Part shown: positions 1-3,923 of the stretch, one piece after another
Position numbering within the stretch: the first letter of the stretch is position 1
Layout of the letters: every line of letters begins with the position of its first letter
From: Pseudofrankia asymbiotica
Lineage (GTDB): Bacteria > Actinomycetota > Actinomycetes > Frankiales > Frankiaceae
Direction: 5' to 3'
Assembly: GCF_001983105.1 (NCBI RefSeq)
Contig: NZ_MOMC01000069.1
Coordinates: 40,416-46,248 of the forward strand
DNA length: 5,833 nt
Notes under the pieces: generated by a model
Databases searched by the model: none
Told to the model about the DNA's origin: nothing
What the model saw: the letters and a program-made list of their open reading frames with translations, nothing else
Program-made: the position numbers and the translations under genes

Positions 1-710
1 AACCTGGCGTCGGGGAAGGCCTTGTCGATGTCGACGAGGTGAGCGAGATGGTTGGGGTTCTTCAGCCGCCACGGCTTCGCGGGCTGCCCCCACTGCAGGT
101 ACTTCAGCGCCCGCCGCATGTACTGGAACGTCTCGGTGAGGTCCGCGTCGAGCAGCCAGGCGGCGTAGGAGGGAACATGGGCGAAGCACTCGAAGTAATG
201 GGCCTTGAAGTCCAGGAGCATCAGGTCGTGGCATTCCTGCGGGCCGTCGGGGAACGACGGGACGAGCGCCTTGTCGAGCTCGGTGCGCCGGGACTGGATC
301 TCGATCTGGCGCAGCAGCCGCGGGTCGGGGGACTCCGTGACGGACGCCGGCGGCGGGACGGGCTCGGTGGCTTCCCATCGGCGCAGGTAACGGATGCCCG
401 GGTCCTCGGCGAGCAGCCCCGCCAGCGCGGTCGAGCCGGTCCGGGGAAGGCCGAGGGCGATGAGCGGTCCGACGATCGGCGCGTCGTCGGTCTCGGGATG
501 GTCCTTGTACCACTGTTCGATCTGCAGGCGGGTCCTGAGGGCCCCGGCCATCATGCCGCGCAGCGCGGCCTGGCCGGCCATGCTGAGCTGGGCCTCGGTC
601 TCCAGCGCGCGGGTGGCCCGTTCCAGGCCCTCACGGAACGAGTCACCGCCGAAGTCGTCGAGGCCGGTCGAGGCGCGTGCCTCGTCGATGAGGCTGTCGG
701 CTAATCGCAC
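1..710 (-). CDS. Sulfotransferase family protein, N-terminal part (cut by window edge)
   Basis: This is the first 236 residues of a protein that continues past the left edge. It resembles the Sulfotransfer_3-type family, which moves a sulfuryl group from PAPS to a hydroxyl or amine acceptor in the cytoplasm. The PAPS-binding 5'-phosphosulfate loop is visible as GLPRTGST (residues 87-94), preceded by a hydrophobic strand (PLIAL). A second conserved segment, WRLKNPNHL (214-222), matches the W-x-L-K-x-P-x-H block of this family. The first 80 residues are helical and charged, as usual in these roughly 380-400-residue actinobacterial proteins. The start is GTG at 710-708, with a GGGAG Shine-Dalgarno 7 nt upstream; no better start is near. 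It diverges from the TetR gene at 874, across a 163-bp control region. The acceptor substrate is unknown. The 3'-phosphate-binding motif would lie outside the window. Family assignment is firm; specificity is not. Confidence 0.88.
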   Translation of the reverse strand, partial: MRLADSLIDEARASTGLDDFGGDSFREGLERATRALETEAQLSMAGQAALRGMMAGALRTRLQIEQWYKDHPETDDAPIVGPLIALGLPRTGSTALAGLLAEDPGIRYLRRWEATEPVPPPASVTESPDPRLLRQIEIQSRRTELDKALVPSFPDGPQECHDLMLLDFKAHYFECFAHVPSYAAWLLDADLTETFQYMRRALKYLQWGQPAKPWRLKNPNHLAHLVDIDKAFPDAR

Positions 711-873
711 GTAAGCGCTCCCTTCTCGCGACCCACTCCCACGACCCCGTGGAGACGTGGACACGGTCCGCGCATGCCTGGTAGGTGGCTGGTGCCGCGG
801 GGGTGGGCAGGGACCGTGTATGGGTGAGAACAGTCGGCCGGCTGCCCGGCCAATTTCGTGACAGTAGGGTGCC
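711..873. promoter_or_regulatory. Divergent control region between sulfotransferase and TetR genes, with long-armed inverted repeat
   Basis: This gap must hold the promoters of both flanking genes. It contains a perfect 9-bp inverted repeat, ACACGGTCC (761-769) and GGACCGTGT (811-819), with centres 50 bp apart. A smaller dyad, CCACG-accc-CGTGG, lies at 739-752. Divergently transcribed TetR genes commonly repress themselves and the neighbour from such regions, so the repeats are candidate operators for the adjacent regulator. That link is inference. No convincing -35/-10 pair was found for the sulfotransferase. Confidence 0.5.
865..870 (+). promoter_or_regulatory. Possible -10 element close to the TetR start (leaderless transcript?)
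   Basis: TAGGGT fits the actinobacterial TANNNT -10 pattern and lies 3 bp before the ATG at 874. No proper Shine-Dalgarno is present: AGGG at 866-869 is only 4 nt from the ATG. A near-leaderless mRNA is therefore possible. The spacing is slightly tighter than usual, so this is tentative. Confidence 0.25.
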
Positions 874-1719
874 ATGAATACCAGTGTCCCGGCAACACCT
901 GATGAGGAGGCGAGCGGGCAGGTGGGTGAGCACCGCCTCGATGGGCCACCGGAGACGACGTCCGACACGGAACCCCACGACGTCGGCGACGGCGTGGCGA
1001 GAGACGACGCGGTGGCCGAGGACGCGGTAGCCGAGGAGGCGATGGCCGAGGACATGGCGGCCGAGAACAAGGCGGCCGAGGAGGCGGGCGACGCCACGGC
1101 GGGCTGCGGCCGCCGTCGTTATCACAGCCCGGTGCGGCGCGAGCGTGCCGCGCGGACTCGGGAGCGCATTCTCGCCGCCGGGTCCGAGCTGGTGCACGAG
1201 TTCACCACCTGGGACTGGAAGGGGCTGACCTTCCGCGCCGTCGCGGAGCGCGCCGGCGTGGGGGAGCGCACCGTCTACCGGTACTTCGCCACCGAGCGGG
1301 AGCTGCACGACGCCGTCATGCGCCGCCTCGGCGAGGAGTCCGGGATCAGCTACGAGGGGCTCAGCCTCGACGGGATGGGCCCGATAAGTGCCCTGCTGTT
1401 CGCGACGCTGCCGTCGTACGCGGTCACGCGATGGGTCGAGGAGCCGCCGCGGCAGCCCACGCTGGTGGAGGCGGACGCGGTCCGCCGGGAGGCCGTCATC
1501 GGCGCGGTCGCGGGACCGGCCGCGGACTGGGCCGACGAGGAACGGCGGATGGCCGCCGCCATGCTCGACGTGCTGTGGAGCGTCCCGACCTACCAGCGGC
1601 TGCTGACCGCCTGGCAGTTCGACGGCGAGCAGGCGACCAGAGCGATCACGTGGGCGATGGGGGTGCTGTCCGACGCGGTTCGCGAGGGCCGCCGTCCGCC
1701 ACCGCCCGCCGCCGGGTGA
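874..1719 (+). CDS. TetR/AcrR-family transcriptional regulator with long acidic N-terminal extension
   Basis: This 281-residue cytoplasmic DNA-binding regulator is longer than the usual 190-220. The TetR helix-turn-helix spans about residues 88-150: R-E-R-I-L-A-A-G opens helix 1 (96-103), and the recognition part is LTFRAVAERAGVGERTVYRYF (118-138, the standard T-V-Y-R-Y-F signature). Residues 151-281 are the variable ligand-binding and dimerisation half, ending in a Pro-rich tail (RRPPPPAAG). The effector is unknown. The odd part is residues 1-80: acidic, Ala/Glu-rich and low in complexity, with five pentapeptide repeats at 46-70. Third positions are GC-rich from about residue 27, so most of the extension reads as coding. 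However, translation could begin later, for example at Met57 or Met61. It diverges from the sulfotransferase, its most likely target along with itself, and converges with the SDR gene. Confidence 0.88.
   Translation: MNTSVPATPDEEASGQVGEHRLDGPPETTSDTEPHDVGDGVARDDAVAEDAVAEEAMAEDMAAENKAAEEAGDATAGCGRRRYHSPVRRERAARTRERILAAGSELVHEFTTWDWKGLTFRAVAERAGVGERTVYRYFATERELHDAVMRRLGEESGISYEGLSLDGMGPISALLFATLPSYAVTRWVEEPPRQPTLVEADAVRREAVIGAVAGPAADWADEERRMAAAMLDVLWSVPTYQRLLTAWQFDGEQATRAITWAMGVLSDAVREGRRPPPPAAG
1009..1083 (+). repeat. Five 15-bp tandem repeats coding for acidic pentapeptides
   Basis: Five in-frame 15-bp units encode AVAED, AVAEE, AMAED, MAAEN and KAAEE (TetR residues 46-70). The nucleotide core GCGGTGGCCGAGGAC is kept with a few changes per unit. 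A degenerate sixth unit (VARDD) may precede them. The product should be helical and strongly acidic, and units could be gained or lost without breaking the frame. Confidence 0.85.
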
Positions 1720-1749
1720 GCGGAGCGAACGGTCCCGCGGCGTGCGAAC

Positions 1750-1762
1750 CCGCGACTCGCGG
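1750..1762. terminator. Small GC-rich dyad after the TetR stop; weak terminator candidate
   Basis: CCGCGA-C-TCGCGG is a perfect odd palindrome 30 bp after the TetR stop. As RNA it would form a 5-bp stem with an ACT loop, and no T-tract follows. It overlaps the first repeat unit that runs toward the SDR gene. It could help end transcription between these convergent genes, but the stem is short. Confidence 0.25.
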
Positions 1763-1839
1763 AACTACGGCGTCCGGAACTGCCGCGTCCGGAACTACGG
1801 CGTCCGGAACTACGGGTCCGGAACTACAGCGTGCGGAAC
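1761..1839. repeat. 15-bp minisatellite between convergent genes, running into the SDR stop codon
   Basis: GGAAC recurs at 1761, 1776, 1791, 1806, 1820 and 1835, giving periods of 15, 15, 15, 14 and 15 bp. The typical unit is GGAACTACGGCGTCC. The last unit includes the SDR stop codon (1826-1824) and final codons: read on the minus strand, the gene ends in a Phe-Arg-Thr-Leu-stop unit that resembles the noncoding copies beyond it. One copy is 1 bp short (1806-1819). Each unit carries the self-complementary core TCCGGA at its junction. Confidence 0.85.
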
Positions 1840-2594
1840 AGTCCGCCGTCCGCGAGGATCTGGGCGCCGTTGATGTAGCCGGACGCGTCGCTCGCCAGGA
1901 AGACGCAGACGCCGACCAGGTCCTCGGGGACGCCGATGCGCCGCATCGGGTTCATCTCGGCGGCGCGTTGCTGCGCCTGGGCCCCCCACGCCTTGGAGAT
2001 GTCGGTGTCGAACGCGCCCGGCAGCACCAGGTTCGCGCGCACCTTGGGCGCCCACTCGCCGGCCAGCCCCAGCGTGAGCGCGTTCAGCCCCGCCTTCGCC
2101 ATGGCGTAGGGAATGTCGTGCGGGCCTGGCCGCAGCGAGCCGGCGGTGGTGACGTTGATGATCGACCCGCCGTCGCCGGCCGCCATCCGTTCGCCGACGA
2201 GCGCGGACAACCGGAACGGGCCGCCCGCGTTGACGGCGTGCACCTTGTCGTAGAGCTCCCGGGTGACCGTGGAGAGCCTGTCGTACAGCGGCGACATGCC
2301 GGCGTTGTTGACCAGCACGTCGACCTTGCCGAACTCGGCGTAGACGGTCTCGACGAGCCGGTCGCAGTCGTCCCAGCTGCCGACGTGGCAGGCGACGGGA
2401 AGCGCGCGTCGGCCGGTGGCCGCCTCGATCTCCTGGGCCGCCTTCTCGCACGCCTCGAGCTTGCGGCTGGCGATGACGACGTCCGCGCCGGCGGCCGCCA
2501 GGCCCTCGGCCACCGCCCTGCCGATGCCCCGGCTGCCGCCGGTGACGATCGCGACCCGTCCGGTCAGGTCGAAAAGCTCCGCGGGAGTCCTCAT
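1824..2594 (-). CDS. Short-chain dehydrogenase/reductase (classical SDR)
   Basis: This is a cytoplasmic NAD(P)-dependent oxidoreductase of the classical SDR (FabG-like) type, likely acting on a hydroxyl/keto group. Residues are counted from the ATG at 2594, giving 256 aa. The Rossmann nucleotide motif TGGSRGIG is at 18-25, NNAG at 96-99, the catalytic Asn in VHAVN at 122, and YAMAK at 163-167 (Tyr163, Lys167). PG at 192-193 and the DGG end are also standard. Aligned with FabG, the catalytic Ser, 13 residues before Tyr, is Thr150 (in NVTTAGS). I prefer ATG 2594 because GGAG sits 8 nt upstream; an in-frame GTG at 2603 overlaps that Shine-Dalgarno and is a poorer start. The residue after the second cofactor strand is Ser-Arg (IASRK), an arrangement often seen in NADP-preferring SDRs. 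It diverges from the crotonase gene, which suggests a shared acyl or alcohol pathway. Substrate unknown. Confidence 0.92.
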   Translation of the reverse strand: MRTPAELFDLTGRVAIVTGGSRGIGRAVAEGLAAAGADVVIASRKLEACEKAAQEIEAATGRRALPVACHVGSWDDCDRLVETVYAEFGKVDVLVNNAGMSPLYDRLSTVTRELYDKVHAVNAGGPFRLSALVGERMAAGDGGSIINVTTAGSLRPGPHDIPYAMAKAGLNALTLGLAGEWAPKVRANLVLPGAFDTDISKAWGAQAQQRAAEMNPMRRIGVPEDLVGVCVFLASDASGYINGAQILADGGLFRTL

Positions 2595-2615
2595 CAGGCG
2601 CACTCCGTCCGAATC

Positions 2616-2636
2616 ATTGTCGACGTCGACGTCAAT
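2616..2636. promoter_or_regulatory. 21-bp operator-like dyad upstream of the SDR gene
   Basis: The stretch opens with ATTG and closes with CAAT, and 8 of its 10 base pairs around the central T are symmetric. Inside is the perfect 12-bp palindrome GTCGACGTCGAC (2619-2630). It lies 22 bp upstream of the preferred SDR start, where a bound repressor would block transcription or initiation. Size and symmetry suit a TetR- or GntR-type site; the binder is unknown. Confidence 0.45.
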
Positions 2637-2719
2637 TCTTGTCTCACCGGTTGTTCGGGCGCTCCGCCCCGGGGCGGCGACGTGACGTGACCCGAGCCGC
2701 TTCCGTGCCGTCCAGGAAA

Positions 2720-2736
2720 ATATAGTTGACCCGGTC
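2720..2736. promoter_or_regulatory. Copy 1 of paired 17-bp direct repeat, overlapping -10-like sequences
   Basis: ATATAGTTGACCCGGTC matches copy 2 at 16 of 17 positions. Its core, GACC-C-GGTC, is a 9-bp dyad, extended in this copy by outer GT/AC pairs. It overlaps TATAGT (2721-2726, plus strand) and, on the minus strand, TATATT (2724-2719), which could serve as a -10 box for the SDR with a leader of about 120 nt. No clear -35 was found for either. The overlap fits a repressor site. Confidence 0.5.
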
Positions 2737-2802
2737 CACCGTCCACGACGGGTCGGGCCAGAGCGAGCCTACCGATGGCGTGTGGGACGTGGGTGAGGAA
2801 GG

Positions 2803-2826
2803 CTGGGCATGAGGCCGTCGGCCCAG
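2803..2826. other. Hairpin-forming stretch within the divergent control region
   Basis: CTGGGC (2803-2808) pairs with GCCCAG (2821-2826) around a 12-nt loop. The competing palindrome GGCCG-t-CGGCC (2813-2823) overlaps the loop and right arm. If transcription toward the crotonase began at copy 1 of the repeat, these alternatives would lie in its leader. No T-tract follows, so a role in termination or attenuation is speculative. Confidence 0.3.
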
Positions 2827-2866
2827 GCCGGTGATCCGTGAAGTCGGGCTGGGAGCCCACCTCGCT

Positions 2867-2883
2867 ATACAGTTGACCCGGTC
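2867..2883. promoter_or_regulatory. Copy 2 of paired 17-bp direct repeat, at the crotonase promoter
   Basis: ATACAGTTGACCCGGTC repeats copy 1 with one mismatch, in the same orientation and exactly 147 bp downstream (14 turns at 10.5 bp per turn). A -10-like TATACA (2866-2871) overlaps its left end, which would put the crotonase transcript start inside or just after the repeat, about 50 nt before the GTG. A protein bound here would cover the -10 and start site. The promoter itself is tentative, since no good -35 is visible. Confidence 0.5.
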
Positions 2884-2926
2884 GCGACGGTGCGGTGTCC
2901 GGGTTGTCGACACCTCAGGAGGACGA

Positions 2927-3718
2927 GTGGCGGACGAGCTTGGCGCGAGCGGTCTGCGGTTCGAGCGGGACGGCGCCCTCGCGTGGCTGTACATCGACCG
3001 GCCGCACGCGCGCAACGCCTTCACCCCGGCCATGTACTTCGGCATCAAGAAGGCCGTGCACCTGGTCAACTCCGACCCGGACCTGTCCGCCCTCATCATC
3101 ACGGGCACCGGCGACGTCTTCGCCCCCGGCGGCGACCTGGCCGGCCGCAGCGACCCGGGTGACGAGGCGCCGCCGAACATCGGCGCCCACATGCTGCCGT
3201 TCCTGACCATCCGCGACAGCACCGCGCCGGTGATCGCGGCCGTCAACGGCATCTGCCAGGCCGGCGGACTGCTCATCGCGATGATGTCCGACATCTGTGT
3301 GGCCAGCGACCGCGCGACCTTCCGCGTGCCCGAGCTGCTGCGCGGGATCCCGGACGCGACCTACGCCGCGACCCTGCCGGCGCATGTCGGCATCGCCGTC
3401 GCCCGTGACCTGCTCCTCTCGGCCCGCAAGTTCGACGCGGCCGAGGCCCAGCGGATCGGCCTGATCTCCCGGGTCGTCGCGCACGAGCAGCTGCGCGACG
3501 AGGCGGTCAACGCGGCCAAGCAGGTGTTGCGGACACCGCCGATGGCCCGCATGCACGTCAAGCGGATGCTCAACGAGCGCTACGGCTTCATTGACTACCA
3601 GACGATGTTCTGGGCGCTGGAGAACTCGCCGGAGCCGCGTGAGGGCATGCGCGCGTTCATGGAGAAGCGCTCGCCGGAATGGGTCCCGAAGCAGTTCGCC
3701 GAAGACGGTCCCCTGTGA
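2927..3718 (+). CDS. Enoyl-CoA hydratase/isomerase (crotonase) family protein
   Basis: This 263-residue cytoplasmic crotonase-fold protein has normal length for the family, which binds acyl-CoA thioesters and stabilises an enolate in an oxyanion hole. Visible signatures are the N-terminal LYIDRPHARNAF (21-32), VFAPGGDL (64-71) in place of the usual F-x-A-G-x-D-L, and NGICQAGG (107-114), which should supply the oxyanion-hole glycines. PELLRG (135-140) carries Glu136, equivalent to rat hydratase Glu164. The partner Glu144 falls on Leu116 (GGLLIAM replaces GGCELAM). One remaining glutamate suits an isomerase or another crotonase reaction better than standard hydration. The C-terminus (EGMRAFMEKRSPEW) is typical. 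The start is GTG 2927, 4 nt after a perfect AGGAGG; the GTG at 2831 has no such site. It diverges from the SDR gene and ends at a strong hairpin, so it looks monocistronic. Confidence 0.92.
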   Translation: MADELGASGLRFERDGALAWLYIDRPHARNAFTPAMYFGIKKAVHLVNSDPDLSALIITGTGDVFAPGGDLAGRSDPGDEAPPNIGAHMLPFLTIRDSTAPVIAAVNGICQAGGLLIAMMSDICVASDRATFRVPELLRGIPDATYAATLPAHVGIAVARDLLLSARKFDAAEAQRIGLISRVVAHEQLRDEAVNAAKQVLRTPPMARMHVKRMLNERYGFIDYQTMFWALENSPEPREGMRAFMEKRSPEWVPKQFAEDGPL

Positions 3719-3739
3719 GGCTGGCGCCGCGCGCCAGCC
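3719..3739 (+). terminator. Hairpin terminator directly after the crotonase stop
   Basis: GGCTGGCGC (3719-3727) and GCGCCAGCC (3731-3739) form a perfect 9-bp GC-rich stem with a CGC loop, starting at the base after the TGA stop. No T-tract follows, as is common for actinobacterial terminators. It separates the crotonase transcript from the double-GntR gene, which then needs its own promoter in 3740-3923. Confidence 0.7.
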
Positions 3740-3865
3740 ATCGGGTGCCAGGTGCCCTCCGACGTGGTTCCGGGCCGAGGCGTATGGCGGTGCCTGGGCT
3801 GGTTCCAGCTCGAGGAGGCGGTTGGGTTGGCGCTGCGCCGATGCGCCGTCACCAGATGTCGGCGC

Positions 3866-3901
3866 GGTCGGGCGGCGCTGCGCGGTCGGGCGGCGCTGCG
3901 T
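3866..3901. repeat. Two 18-bp tandem repeats just before the double-GntR gene
   Basis: GGTCGGGCGGCGCTGCGC (3866-3883) is repeated at 3884-3901 with one change at the last base; a third GGTC begins at 3902. The pair ends 22 bp before the chosen ATG. The rest of the spacer (3740-3865) shows only a small dyad, GGCGC-t-GCGCC (3829-3839), and no clear promoter. The repeat may be simple slippage or tandem binding sites. Confidence 0.7.
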
Positions 3902-3923
3902 GGTCAGTGAGCGTGAAGGCGCG

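Larger units (their letters stand above)
2595..2926. promoter_or_regulatory. 332-bp divergent control region between SDR and crotonase genes
   Basis: I see no convincing gene here; the short open frames lack Shine-Dalgarno sites and family resemblance. Going left to right it holds a 21-bp dyad by the SDR start (2616-2636), an AT-rich patch with copy 1 of a 17-bp repeat (2720-2736), a hairpin-forming stretch (2803-2826), a second small hairpin GGGCT-ggg-AGCCC (2846-2858), copy 2 of the repeat (2867-2883) and the crotonase Shine-Dalgarno AGGAGG (2917-2922). The length and density of symmetric elements suggest coordinated control of both genes. Confidence 0.6.

Noticed and set aside
1761..1839. 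Possible CRISPR array
   Set aside because: The units are 15 bp and directly adjacent with no unique spacers, and no cas gene is present.
2595..2603. GTG start at 2603 for the SDR
   Set aside because: It overlaps the GGAG that is well spaced for the ATG at 2594; it would add only three residues.
1431..2690. Long plus-strand open frame of 419 codons across the TetR end, the gap and the SDR gene
   Set aside because: It is out of frame with TetR, antisense to the SDR gene, and has Arg/Gly-rich low-complexity translation with no family motif. Long antisense frames are expected at this GC content.
2774..2833. Nineteen-codon plus-strand open frame in the divergent control region
   Set aside because: No Shine-Dalgarno precedes it and the peptide has no recognisable feature; it overlaps hairpin-forming sequence.
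2720..2883. Terminal repeats of a small mobile element
   Set aside because: The two copies are direct, not inverted; the 130 bp between them encodes nothing and no target duplication was seen. Regulatory sites are a simpler reading.
2831..2926. Earlier GTG start for the crotonase
   Set aside because: The 32 added residues do not resemble the family, would overlap the 17-bp repeat and lack a Shine-Dalgarno, whereas GTG 2927 has a perfect AGGAGG.
3591..3923. Upstream extension of the double-GntR frame into the crotonase gene
   Set aside because: It overlaps the crotonase coding end in another frame, crosses the terminator hairpin and the 18-bp repeat, and resembles no protein domain. ATG 3924 sits closer to the first winged helix.
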